Part shown: positions 1-12,643 of the stretch, piece by piece
Layout: every line of letters starts with the position of its first letter
How positions within the stretch are numbered: the first letter of the stretch is position 1
Assembly: GCF_014066305.1 (NCBI RefSeq)
Contig: NW_023501079.1
Location: 1 to 64,000 of the forward strand
DNA: 64,000 nucleotides
Reading direction: 5' to 3'
Origin: Letharia columbiana
Taxonomy: Eukaryota > Ascomycota > Lecanoromycetes > Lecanorales > Parmeliaceae
Translations under genes and position numbers: made by a program
The notes under the pieces: model-generated
The model's input: only the letters and a program-made list of their open reading frames with translations
Told to the model about the DNA's origin: nothing
Databases searched by the model: none

Positions 1-198
1 CCCCTAAAGAAGCCCCGGGAGCCTTAAAAAGCCCCTAGAAAATTGAACCCTAAATTTATCGCGGATTGAGCTCGCCTCAGCCCCGGAGCGAGATTTCGAC
101 GAGTTACACGGCGAACCCTAGAGGTCTTCAGTTCGGGGCTCCCGGGGCCGGTCCGGCCTGATTTCGCAACCCCCGAAGACCTAACCTCAGCGCACTAT
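1..198. other. Unmutated GC-rich segment, no gene seen
   Basis: This GC-rich stretch keeps normal CpA/TpG content, unlike the block that starts near 1160. It contains a GC-rich inverted motif (AGCCCCGGGAGCC near 11-23 against GGCTCCCGGGG near 137-147). CCCTAA occurs only as isolated single copies, so this is not a telomere. No reading frame or RNA gene was recognised. Confidence 0.5.
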
Positions 199-297
199 GG
201 TAAATTACATTTTCATACCCCAAGGAATGGCAAATTACCGATTCATACCCCATTGGGGTATGAAAATGTAATTAGGGGTATGAATTTGTAATTTACC
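199..297. repeat. 99-bp double palindrome (MITE-like fold-back)
   Basis: Two direct copies of a 23-bp unit (199-221 and 229-251, ending CATACCCC) are followed by two inverted copies (255-273 and 274-297, starting GGGGTATGAA). The whole block is symmetrical around 252-254. The outer arms start GGTAAATTACA and end TGTAATTTACC. It abuts a family X fragment on its right. It could be a tiny fold-back MITE or the joined terminal inverted repeats of a deleted DNA transposon; no coding sequence and no clear target duplication are seen. Confidence 0.7.
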
Positions 298-555
298 CGG
301 ATGAGAGGCCAAATTGCAGTGTCGTTCTCCGCTTGCTGAGTGGCGAACTGACGTGGGATCGTAGAGAGCAGGCCTGTGTTCTTGGTGCTGGGGGCCTTGC
401 TGTCGCTTGGTTTCTCCGCAGTGTTCTCCGCATTTGCCTGTTGTAGTGACTCCTCCTCTTATTCAACTGAGTGCTCTGGTAGAGTGGCTGACTGAGTGGA
501 TAACTGAGTGGATTGATGAGCTGGCGGAGTGGCTGCTTGTAGAGACCTTCTCTTA
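298..555 (-). mobile_element. Family X fragment, unmutated
   Basis: This matches the 200-bp tandem unit of the family X copy at 43672-45986 in the same orientation. Shared blocks include TTCTCCGCTTGCTGAGTG, TGACGTGGGATC and CTCCGCATTTGCCTGTTGTA. The right part is a run of short GAGTGG-type repeats (about 475-535), also found in the larger copies. It lacks both family X ends. Short reading frames here are by-products of the repeat and not genes. Confidence 0.7.
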
Positions 556-1160
556 TATTGCTGGCGTCGAGTCTTCTAATTCCGATCCTTCTTTTTCTGC
601 TGTGTTGCACGTACAAATAGACACTCCGATAATCGAGTAGCGTGGAATTCAAATGGACTACCGTCACTGTCCCAGTCACAAAAATCAAGACCGCATAGTG
701 AGCACACAGTTAGATCCGGAGATAAAAAAGTAGGGTCGAATTCTCGATAAAAGCCAGCACGGGCTACGGTAGAGGCAGTTGGACATACGTATGGCCATGA
801 CGTAAATAAGGCGAGTCTCTCAGCGTATAAGTTCATAATGATATCGATAGGCCTATCAAAAGGATCGATATGGACGTTGTCAAATGGTACTCGATGACTG
901 CGAGTGTATGTAAGGGCCGGCTTGGAGCGTCACACTATTAGGTGTTGATGTGGGCTTTGCGTAAACGTCTGAAATAACGCCTGAATATCCTATAAAGTAG
1001 GGCCAGGTGTTGCTACCAATTGTTAAGGAATCATTATGATTTGACTCATATATGTGTGTGGTGTAAAAGATATTGATTAATCTATGTGGTCTACAGGCAG
1101 ATATGTGCGGTGCCAAGCCTACGCTAGTGGCCCTATGAGTATCCCTAAGGCATCTCATGA
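556..1160. other. Unmutated unique-looking sequence, no gene seen
   Basis: Base composition is ordinary and TpG/CpA are present (for example TATGTGTGTGGTGT near 1050). Small open frames exist on both strands but none has a recognisable domain, codon bias or intron signals. The switch to saturated RIP composition lies around 1150-1200. Confidence 0.4.
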
Positions 1161-3004
1161 TATTAACTCTATAAAATAAGATATTTATTATATAAACTTA
1201 AGTATAGACTATAAAGACTTCTACGATATATAGCGCTATTAACTTTCTAAGATATTTTCCTTTAATAAAAATAATAATAAAAGAGAGAGCTTCTAAACTT
1301 AAGAAAATTAACTAAATTTTAAACTAATATATAAGAGTATAACGAATTTAATACTCATCTATAGTAATATAATCTTATTCTCTTAATCTTATTTTCTTAA
1401 ATAGATAGCTTATAATATATCTACTTATAAGATTAATAGATAAAATCGTATATATAAAATACTCTTACTATAGATAATTACTAGAAAAATAATTACTCTA
1501 TTAATAAAATAATCGATAACTATAATTTATAATAAGAGATTATATATAATCTCGAAATTTTCACCTTCTTCTTAATATAGATTATATTTAACTTTTAATT
1601 CTTAAATCTCTATTTACGCTAATAAACTCTAGATATAATCTCTAATTAATTAAGTTAAATCTTATTATTCTTAATCTCGCTTATAATATTCTATAATATC
1701 TTTTTACTTTTAATAATAACTATTATAATTAAGATATTTAAAGAGATATAAAAACGCTATATTTTATATATAGTATAGAATATACTAGCGTTACTATATT
1801 TAAAGATAATTACTTATAACTCTAAATATAATTAAGAAGACGAGATTAAAATCGATTATAATATTATTAAAAACTTATAAAATACTCTTCTAAGAGATTA
1901 TAATAGTAATTATATCGCTCTATTAGAGAAGCTAAATAATTCGTAATAAATAATTAAATTTAAATATCTCTACTTCGAAGTTATAGTCTTTATATAAAAC
2001 GAGAATTTAAAAAAATAGCACATTTTTATAATAAATAAGAAGATCTTTATAAGAGTAAACTCTTTTATAAAAAACCCTCTAGCGAAGCTAGTTAATCTAT
2101 CTATAAGCGAATATATAATTTATTATTTTAAGATAATATTATAAATAATAATTATTAATATATAAGAGAGAATATATTTAATACTTATTATATAATATAA
2201 TAATAATATACTTAGAAAAACTAATATAGAAGATATTCTTAAGATAAATCTTTAGAAATCTATTCGCGAGATTAAAATTATTTAAATATTAGATTAGATA
2301 TTATAGATAGAGAAGTAATATAACGATCTTATTTAAATATAAGATTTAAGAGTATAAAAGATATAGATAATTAACTTAACGACTATAGTAATTAGAGTAT
2401 AATTATAATATAATTACTAGTTAAAAAGATATAAAATAATATAAGATATTAATCTACTATATTATACTCTAATATAATATAAGTTATTAAGATTTATATT
2501 ATTCTATATCTAATATAATATAAGATTTTAACGAAATATTCTATAGTATAATATATCTATAATATTATATTATAAAATAATATATATATAAAATATCTCG
2601 ATTAAGATTTTTATATTTAGAAGTAGCTATTCTAATTATTATTCTAATTAATAATTATATTAAATTAATAAGATATAAAATTAAATACGATTATATTTTA
2701 TTATTCTATATATATAAAAGAAAGCGAGCTATATCTACTAATAATAAGAAAAGCTTATCTTTCTCTAATATTAATTACGCGAAATCCGCCGATACTTTAT
2801 AATTAAAGTCGTTAATAATAATTTTATATATCTATTACGTATTTTCGATATCGCTATTTAATATAAAATTATATATATTATAATTATAATTTTTTTACTA
2901 AATCGTTAATTTAGAAAAATTAATATATTTCTTAATATTCTCTCGAAAGTATTATAGCTTAATATAATAAATTATATTTCTTTAAATTATCTTCTCGCGA
3001 TATA

Positions 3005-3690
3005 TAAAAAAAAGATTAGATATAGAAAATATATAAAAATATATTTAATAATTCTAGAATAGATTAACGATATTTATAATAATAATTAAAATTAAGAATT
3101 AGATATACTTAAATAAAAGATAGCTTTACGCTACTTATATAATAGCGATAATAATAATTAAGATTAAAATATTAACTTAGATAGTATAGCTTTTATAGTA
3201 AGCTTTTTATTATTATATATTAAATTAATTATATATAAATAAAGATTTATAATTTTATCTTCTAGACGTAATTATATTTAATATTTTAAGATTTTTATAA
3301 TAGCTCGATATTTATTAGCTAGCGCGTTAATATTATTATATTTAAATTATAATAATACTTATTATTAAATTCTATATTACGCTCTCGAGTAGCTTAAAAA
3401 ATAAGATTTACTTAATTATTAGCGCGTATAATAAAATTATTCTTAATACTTATATTTTATTTAACTTCGATATTATTTATTTCCTTCTAATTTAAGCTTT
3501 TATCTTTATCTATATATATAATAATTTACGCGATAAGCGAAACTCTAGACTTCTTTATAATTACGCTCGCGTGCTTTTTTTATATAATATTATTAAAATA
3601 TAAATTTATTAGAATAATAATTAGAATTAGAAATTATTTATTACTTATCTATTATATCTTATCTAATTTATTTAAAAACTTACTTCTATT
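3005..3690 (+). repeat. Direct repeat pair, copy 1 (about 690 bp)
   Basis: This segment and 5535-6223 align along their whole length, with differences that are mostly transitions. Shared blocks include ATTTAATAATTCTAGAA, AAAGATTTATAATTTTATC and GCGAAACTCTAGACTT. The copies are 2.5 kb apart. They could be long LTRs of a destroyed element, two copies of a short DNA transposon (ATTAGATA lies near each end in inverted form), or a tandem duplication. No TG/CA ends or target duplication could be established. Confidence 0.65.
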
Positions 3691-5534
3691 ATAATAACGA
3701 TATATTAATATATTTAATTTTACGCTTTTTAATAATTATAATATAATTAATAGTTAAGATATTAGTTTTCTTTACTTTCTTAATTAATTTCTTTTTAAAT
3801 ATAAATATATTTATTCGCTATCGCGATTTCTTAGTATTTTTATTTTTATTAAATTTATTCTTCGCTTTTCGTTTTAGCTAAAAGTCTAATTATTATTTAA
3901 TTAATCTATATTAAAACTCTTTAATATCGTTATTATTATTAATATTTAATATTTATTATAATAAATTATTAAATTTAATTTCTTCTACTTTAATTATTAT
4001 AAAAAAATAAATTAATAAATATATATAAAAGAATTAAAGGGTTTATATAAATATTTATAAATATTAAGCTATTCTTAATTTTAATTAAAATTTATTTTAT
4101 TAAAAAGTGCGTTAATTCTAATAAGTATCGATATTAGAAATAAAAAGAATATATATTATATGCTATTTTAAATATATTATTATAGAGTTTAATTTAAAAA
4201 ATAATTATTTTTATAAAGATAGTAAGACTTAAAGATAAGAAAGTAAGAATAAAATATATAAAAATTTTAATAAATTATAATAATTTAATATTAGTTAAAT
4301 TAGATAAAGATAATTACTTACTAACTCGCTCTTTTAAATCTTTTATCTTTTAATCTATATAAATTATAATAATAATTATAATTATTATAAAAGTAGTTAA
4401 GATCGTATTAAATAATAGCGCTTAATAAGCGTAATTCGCTTAAATTTAAATCTTTAAAATTAAAGAGAAAGTATTTTATTAATATTTAATTTAAGTTAAA
4501 TAATATAAAGTAATTTAAAAATTTAATATATATAATAGATATCTAAGCTTTTCTTCTTCTCTTCTTTCTCTTTAAGACTTTCTTTTTTATATTAATTCTT
4601 CTTATTATTAAACTATCTTCTTTATATATTAGATTTTTATTTAAATAACTTAATATTATTATAGTAATATTAAAAGTATAATATAATTATTAAATTATAT
4701 ATTTATTCTTTATCTTTTAATAACTTTAAACTAATACGTAAATAAACCGCGCGAAGAGCTTAATTTATATATACTTAATTTATTATTAATAGCTTTTTAA
4801 AAAAGTTAATACTATTTTAAAATATTAAATATAATATTAAAGTAAAGAATTTATTAAATATTATTATTACTTTAATCGCTATTACTATTATTTTAATAAA
4901 TATTACTTCTACTTTAATAATATTAAAGCGTTAATAAAAACTAGATAATATATTTTTTTAATTATTATTATATTTATTATATATAACTAATATAAGCTAT
5001 AATTTAAGCTTTATATAAGATTTATTATTATTAAAAATTAATTAATTTTATAATCTCGAAGCTTCTCTTTTAGTATCTAGTTTATTAAATTATATTTAAT
5101 TAGAATCTATTAAAGTACTATTATATTTAAAGATTCGCTTTTAAAGTATTATATAAGATAATAGAAGTCTTTTTAATTCGTTAATTTAAAAGTAAATTTT
5201 TTATTATTATACTTTATAATTAGCTCTAATAATCTCTATTTAAATAAATATTTATCTTTATATAATATATAAAAAGCGAGTTATATTATAGAAAAAGAAT
5301 TTAAATCTTATAATTATCTTAGCTAAGTCGTTTAAAATAAAAAAGAAAATATATTTATTTTTAACTATTAAATTAGTTAATTATTATAGATATAATTATA
5401 ATATATAATTATATATTATTAATTATCTTAATAGTTATAAAAAGTATAAGAGAAATAAAATTATATAATTAAGTACTTATAAACTTTTCTCTTTTAAGTA
5501 TTTATTTTAATTTAGAGTTTAATCGCTATTTAAT

Positions 5535-6223
5535 TAAAAAAGAGTAAGATATAAAAAGTATATAAAAGTATATTTAATAATTCTAGAACGAATTAATAAT
5601 ATCTATAATAATAATTAGAATTAAGAATTAGATATACTCGAATAAGAGATAGTTTTATATTATTTATATAATAATAAAAGTAATAGTTAAGATTAAAGTA
5701 TTAACTTAAATAGCGTAGTTTTTATAATAGATTTTTTATTATTATATATTAAATTAATTACGTATTAATAAAGATTTATAATTTTATCTTCTAAGCGTAA
5801 TCGCGTTTAATATTTTAAGATTTTTATAATAGCTTAATATTTATTAATTAATATATTAATATTATTATATTTAAGCTATAATAAAGCTTATTATTAAATT
5901 TTATATCGCGCTTTTAAATAGTTTAAAAGATAAAGTTTATTTAATTATTAGCGCGTATAATAAAATTATTTTTAATATTTATATCTTATTTAATTTTAAT
6001 ATTATTTATATTCTTATAATCTAAGCTCTTATCTTTATCTATATATATAATAATTTATATAAAAAGCGAAACTCTAGACTTTCTTTAAATTACGCTTATA
6101 TATTTTTTTTATATAATATTATTAAAATATAAATTTATTTATTAGAATAATAATTAGACTTAAAAACTATTTATCGCTTATCTATTATATTTTATCTAAT
6201 CTATATAAAAGCTTATTTTTATT
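5535..6223 (+). repeat. Direct repeat pair, copy 2 (about 690 bp)
   Basis: This is the partner of 3005-3690 in the same orientation. The 1.85 kb between the copies is RIP-saturated and carries no domain that I recognise. Confidence 0.65.
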
Positions 6224-8550
6224 TTTTTATTAAATCTATTAATTAAATTAAAGTTTATATTTTATTTTTATATAAATATCTAATCGCGTATTAAATAATA
6301 TTTTATTATTTAAGACTTTTAAATATAATCTAATTAAGAAAAAAATCTATTATATAAAGAATTATAAATCGTAATATATATTTTTATAGCGATAAAGAAT
6401 TCTAATTATCTTTATAATTATTATTATTTAAAGATAATTATAATAACGAAAAATATTTATATTCTTATTTTTAATCTAGAATTAAAATTATATAATTAAC
6501 TTATTAAGATTTTAAATCTAGATAATTTATACTCTTATAAAAGCGCTTAAATCGCTTAAATATATTAGCGATATTCTTATATATTAATTTAATATTAATA
6601 AACTTAAAAGTCTTTTATATCTTTTCGCTTATCTTATTAAATATAAATCTATATCTTATTATATTATAATTCTTAGATTATTATCTAGCTAATTCTAATA
6701 GCGATATTTATTCTTTTTTATTCTTAAATATCTATATTATATAATTTTTAAAAACTACGCGTTTTATTTTAATAAAAAATATATATAAAAGAGAAAGATA
6801 ATAAACTTTCTTAGATTTTATAACTTAAGATTTTTTATAAATAAGTTCAATATAAATAAGATTAGTATATAAATAACGAGTCTATTTAAATATAAATTAG
6901 AATATTAAAATTAAAATTAATATAGAGAAAAATTTACGTTAGTAAATATTATTTTAATAATTCTTTTTTAAGAAAATTTTTATAAATTATATAAGACTTC
7001 TATATAATAAGAATAAATATTCTTTTAAGAGTTTATTATATCTTCGAAAATTTCTAGATATTTAATTTTCTTTCTAATAGATTTAATTATAGTTTATTAT
7101 ATTCGTTATTATAATAAGAAGATATTAATAAATATTTAATCTCTTTATATTTATATCTTATCTATTAATATTATTTAAAAATTTATATTCTCTAAAAGAA
7201 GTTAAAGATTTTTAAATTACTTAATTTTTTAATTAATAATATTTAACTATATATTAATAATTATATTTTTATCTTCTTTCTTTATATTAAGCTACTTATC
7301 GCGCTTTATATTAATATTCTTAATAAAATCTAAAATTAAAATTATATTTAATAAATTTAATTATTTATAGAGTTTATTATCTTTAATATAATATATAAAA
7401 TATTATATATAAATATTAATTATAATATTAGAAAGATATTAGAATAATTATAATAATAATTAGAATTTATAATAAATATATTAATTATATATAATACATT
7501 TAATAATTCTCTTTTTTATTTTCTTCTTTTTCTTAGAAGTAATTTTTTAATATTTCGAGAAAATTAAAAGTTTTTTTTTAATTATTTATTTTACTATTAT
7601 ATTTATATTATTTTATTTTCTTAAAATTACTCTTAATAATTTATATATATTTAAACTTATTAAATATTAGCGCGACTTTACTATATTCTTATTTCTAAAA
7701 TATTTATCTACTATTTTTTATATCTTATTATTATTTAAACTTTTAAAATATTTTTATTTTTTTAAAGATAATATAATAGAGCGAATTAAAATTATTATCT
7801 TTATTAATAATATTAGCTTTTATAATATTAAGAGATAATAAAAAATATATAAATTTACTTATTTAATTAAATTCTTATTTAAAATAGTTATAACGATAAT
7901 TTTCGTATAAGAAGCTTATTATAAGATATTAAAAAATATATTATAAAAAGTATATTAATATTATAATAGAAATAATAAGAAAATTTAAATAGAATTATAT
8001 TATTATAAAAGATAATATAATTAAAAAAGTATTAGAAAAGGCTAAAATATAAGAAAATTTAAGAATATACTAATTAAAAAATAGACTAATTTATTAACGC
8101 GTTTTTATATTTTTTTAAATTCTTATTTATAAAGAAATTTAATATTAATTTTTAATATTATAAAGTTAAATTTTAATCGAATTTTTTTAAATTTAATAAT
8201 CTAATTAAAGTCTTTAAGAATTATTATTAATAATAGATTTTTCTTAGCTTTTATATAATAATAAATATTTATTTTAAATTTCTAATAATCTAAATCTAAG
8301 AATCTTATAAAATAAATTTATCTTTTTTTAGATTTTATTTTACGCGTTTAATTTATTATATATATTTTCTCTTTTAAAGAATAATTAGAAAGATAATTAG
8401 AATATTAATTAGATCGCTTACTTTTAAAATACTATTTATTTTATACTTATATTTAAAAAGATATAATAATAAATATAAATATTTTTAATAAAGAATTTTT
8501 ATTAATAAACTCTTAACTAGCTACTTAGTTTCTTAATAATAAAAAAATAT

Positions 8551-8795
8551 CGAATTAATTAGAAGATTTTAAAAATAATAAATTAAAAAATTCTTAAAGT
8601 AATTAATTAGAAAGTTCTAGAGATAATTAGTTAGAAAATTCTCGAAATAATTAATTAGAAAATTCTAAAAATATTTAATTAAAAAATTCTAGAAGTAGTT
8701 AGCTAGAAAATTCTAGAGATAATTAATTAAAAAATTTTAAAAATAATTAATTATAAAATTCTAGAAGTAATTAGATAATAAATTTAAAAAGTAGT
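8551..8795 (+). repeat. 24-bp tandem array, about 10 copies, relic of an octapeptide repeat
   Basis: About ten units resemble AATTAATTAGAAAATTCTAG in a 24-bp period. Because 24 is a multiple of three, one plus-strand frame reads as an eight-residue repeat with the pattern N-stop-L-E-N-S-R-N/D. The stop is TAG or TAA at the same place in nearly every unit, as expected if RIP turned CAG/CAA (Gln) into stops. This suggests a former protein with a short polar repeat. The surrounding frame (about 8400-9100) gives no recognisable domain. Confidence 0.6.
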
Positions 8796-10289
8796 TTATT
8801 AATAAATTTAATTATATTAGAAAAAGAAAAGATAGACTTTATTATAAAAGAAGCTTAAGATTAAAAATTTCTAATATATAATAAGAATAATAATATTACG
8901 ATCTAGCGATAAATTTTATAATAAATTTATATAAGTCTATTAATTTTAATATATAAGTAATTAATATAACTAGAAGAAGAAGAGATAATTTTTATAATTC
9001 TAATTATTATAATAAAGAAGAGTTTAAATATAATCTTCTCTTTTATAATTATTATTTTAATTATCTAACTTTCTAAATAAAATAAATTTAAAAATAAATT
9101 ATTAATAAGAATAAAGAGTTAATATATATTTTAGATAAAAATAGATCTAGCGATAATAATAGAAGTTTATTTTAAAATTATATTATTTTTAAAAATCGAG
9201 ATATTATTTATAAAGATAGTAATTTTAATAATATTTTAAAAAAAAAAAATTACGATAATTAAAAAATATTTATCTTTATAATAAAAAGTAAAAATAAATT
9301 TATATAATAAAAAATTTAGAAAGAGGAAATCTATTAGATTATTCGCGACGGTTATAATAGATAAAAGAATATTTTAAAGATTATTAATAGTAAAGGTAGC
9401 TAGGAAGTCGAGTAATAAGATTTTTAATTTTTTTTTTATAAGTAAAGTATAAATAAGAAAAAAAGCGTATTTAATTATATATTTAAAATAGAATAAAAGT
9501 AAAAAAAGGATTTAAATAGTAAATTTAGCTTTATATATATTTCTAATTATATTTCTAATTATAACTTACTAACTATCGCTCTTCGCGAAATTATATATTT
9601 TTAAAAATTAATTATACTATTAATTTCGAAAGGCTTATTTTAAAAGTTTATTTAAAAATTTATAATAATTATAAAAGATAGATTTAGAAACTATATTAAA
9701 TATTAATAGTAAAATTCTATTATTAAGATAATATAAAAAATAATAAAAGCTTTTCTATCTAATAATTTTCAAAATAAAACTTTTATTTAATTATTAGTAA
9801 TTTATATTAAATATATAATATTATAAGTTAAGAATATACTACTTTTATATAAACTTTTAAAATCGTTTAATATTAAGTTATATATAAGTATAATAATAAA
9901 TTAAAAGCTTATAATTTAATTTAAATAGATTTTTAAACTATTATAAATAATAAAATAAAAAACTTTATAATTAAATTATTAACTTTCTTAATTTATAATA
10001 TAATCTTTAATTATTATATTACTTATAAAATATTAAATTCTAATTATCTTTAAAATTAAAATTATATAATATATTTAATTTATAATTTAAAAAAATTATA
10101 TTATATTAAAAAATTAAAATTATTTATTATTATAAAATTATTTATATTATAATTATAGCTTTAATATTATTATATTTTCTTATTTAATTAATAATAATAA
10201 TAATTTTTTTTTATATTTTTATAATTCTTTTAAAAAATAAAAGATTTTATTAAAGTCTATATATATTTAATTATTATATTAATTCTTAA

Positions 10290-10762
10290 TTTAGAATTTT
10301 AATTATCTTTAAAAATAAAAAAAAAAATCTTAAAATCTTAATAGAAAATAAAAAAGTTATTTTAAAATTAAATAATATATATCTATTTGTTAAGTAGAGT
10401 TATTCTGCTATCGAGCGATCTTTAATAAGCGAACTTTAATAAGCGATATTTTGATTTCTTACGCTTTAATAATTATAAGACTAAATCTTAGAACTCGTTT
10501 TTCATTTAAACTCTTAGATTTCGTTCTATAATTAAAAAAAAAATCTTAAAATTTTAATAGAAAATAAAAAGGTTATTCTATATATTAATAACGTATATCT
10601 ATTTTCTTAATAATTATAAACGTCTATTAAATACGAATATTAATTTACTTACTCGCGATAATGTAATAAATCTAATTAAAGAGCGTAGTAATTCTAAATT
10701 TTTAATTAGCTTTATATATAAAGTTAAGATTTTTAAACTTAACTCTATTTTATTTTTTTATT
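10290..10762 (-). mobile_element. Family Y copy 1 (minus), 3' end missing
   Basis: This is the reverse complement of the copy at 10765-11192: the 5' block containing GAGCGTAGTAATTCTAAATT and one and a half interior units are recognisable. Its 5' end faces that of copy 2 with almost no spacer, giving a head-to-head palindrome. Mutation is heavy but uneven, and TTAAGTAGAGTTATTCTGC near 10390 is nearly untouched. Confidence 0.65.
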
Positions 10763-10764
10763 AT

Positions 10765-11192
10765 TATATATAAAAGAATAAGATAGAGCTAAGCTTAAAA
10801 ATCTTAAATTTATATATATAATTAATTATAAATTTAGAGTTACTACGCTTTTTATTTAGATCGACTAAGTTATAGCGAGTAAATAAATTAGCGTCCGTAA
10901 CCATCAAAAATTAAAGTTCGCTCGATAGCCGAATAGCCCTAATTAAAAAACAGGTACATATTATTTAATTTTACAATAACTTTTTTATTCTCTATTAAAT
11001 TTTTAAAGTTTTTTATTTAAATTATAGAACGTAATGTGGGCTTTCAGATAAAAAAGAATTACTAAATTTAGTCTTATAGATATTTAAAAGTAAGAAATTC
11101 AGATATCGCTCATCAAAGATCGCTTATCAAAATTTACTCGACAGCCTCTTAAAAAAAAAATGGGTTTAAATTTAATTCATAGGCCTTTACTT
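10765..11192 (+). mobile_element. Family Y copy 2 (plus), short non-coding element
   Basis: It begins with TATATATAAAAGAATAAG and ends with CATAGGCCTTTACTT, the same two ends that bound family X. The first 130 bp match family X; the interior is one unit of about 215 bp specific to family Y. There is no reading frame, LTR or clear terminal inverted repeat. It is flanked by TA-rich sequence, so a target duplication cannot be resolved. It is probably a non-autonomous element. Confidence 0.7.
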
Positions 11193-12018
11193 ATATATAT
11201 TAATAAAAGATAAATTTTATTATTATTATAAAGTAAAATTATATATATAATTTTAATTATATATATAGAAGTAAATAATATAAATCATTTTTAGCGAATT
11301 TTCTACGATAATAATCTTCTAGTAAAATTCTTCTTATCTCTATTATTCTTAAGATTTTATAATTATTTAATTAATATTAAAAATTATAAGTATAAAGCGA
11401 TAGATAAGCTCTCTTAGAATTTTTTTATTACTAAATTTTATTAATATATAATATTAATCTTAATATAATATTAATTATAAGAGATAAAGTTAAAAATATA
11501 AATAGATTTAAATATATAAATTTATAGAAGTTGAAAAAAATATTATAAGAGATCAAATATATATATTCTTATAAATAATAAGATTAATTATATCGTAATA
11601 TTATTAGATATTAATATATATAATCTTTTTATTTAATATTCTAAAGAGAAAGTATATATCTATATTAGCTATATAATTAAATCTAAATAATTAAAAATAA
11701 AAAAATATTATTAATAATAATAAGAATATAATCTTATAATAAAAGAATTTGAAAGAGAAGAATATATTAAATAATTATATTTATATCATAATGTTAAATT
11801 AAATAAAGAAAAAGAAAGAATAAGAGATAAATATATTATTAGATAATAACTTAAAGTTATTAATTAGATTATTTAATATAATTAAATAATCTTATAAATA
11901 GAGATTATTTCTTACTTTAATAATAATTTAAATTTTATAATAAAGATTTTATTAGTCTCTATAAGCGAAAATAAAATATATTAGTTTTTATAGTTATTAA
12001 TTTTATTATATAATTAAT
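11193..12018. other. RIP-saturated spacer, nothing recognised
   Basis: This AT-rich sequence between two family Y copies has no domain, repeat or gene that I could identify. Confidence 0.5.
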
Positions 12019-12643
12019 ATATATAAAAGAATAAGATAGAGCTAAATTAGAAAATCTTGAATTTATATATATAGTCAATTATAAATTCGTTAGATCTACG
12101 CTTTTTAATTAGATATTACGAGTAAATAAATTAGCGTTCGTAACTATTAAAATCTCGCCCTTCCGCGCCTTCCTTATTAAAAAAATAGATATATATTATT
12201 AACATATAGAATAACTTTTTTATTTTCTATTAAATTTTTAAGATTTTTTTTTTAATTTTTAAAACGCTATTTATGCTTTCCGAATTTTTAAGAATTTAAA
12301 AATTTAGTTTTATAATTATTAAAGCGTAAGAAATTTAAATATCGCTTATTAAAGTTCGCTTATTAAAGATCGCGGATAGCCGAATAGCCCTGATTAAAAA
12401 ATAGATATATATTATTTAATTTTAGAATATCTTTTTTGTTTTCTATTAAAATCTCGAGATTTTTATTTCGAATTATAGAACGAAATGTGAGCTTTCAAAT
12501 AAAAAAGAAATTACTAAATTTAGTCTTATAGATATTTAAAGATAACGAATTTAAATATCGTCTATTAAAAGTTCGCTTATTAAATTTACTCGACAGCTCT
12601 AATTAAAAAAAATGATTATGAATTTAATTTATAGGTCTTTACT
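12019..12643 (+). mobile_element. Family Y copy 3 (plus), with two interior units
   Basis: It has the same ends as the other family Y copies (TATATAAAAGAATAAG at the left, TTTATAGGTCTTTACT at the right). The interior is duplicated: units start near 12175 and 12392, a period of about 217 bp, and each contains GCCGAATAGCCCT or a derivative. Copy number of the interior unit therefore varies between copies, as in family X. Confidence 0.7.

Larger units (their letters stand above)
1161..10289. other. Saturated RIP block, mostly unidentifiable
   Basis: About 9 kb of extreme AT sequence has almost no CpA/TpG and stops in all frames. It must be RIP-degraded repeats, but apart from the direct repeat pair and the 24-bp array listed separately I could not assign any domain. 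A short 75-bp motif at 2424-2497 recurs at 14643-14718, suggesting fragments of one family on both sides of this block. Confidence 0.6.

Noticed and set aside
1..120. Telomere, suggested by CCCTAA at the window start
   Set aside because: Only isolated single copies, no tandem array. The TTAGGGCTAGGGCT in family X tails is likewise not an array.
293..1158. Small reading frames on both strands in the left island
   Set aside because: One is family X repeat; the others have no homology that I recognise and no supporting signals.
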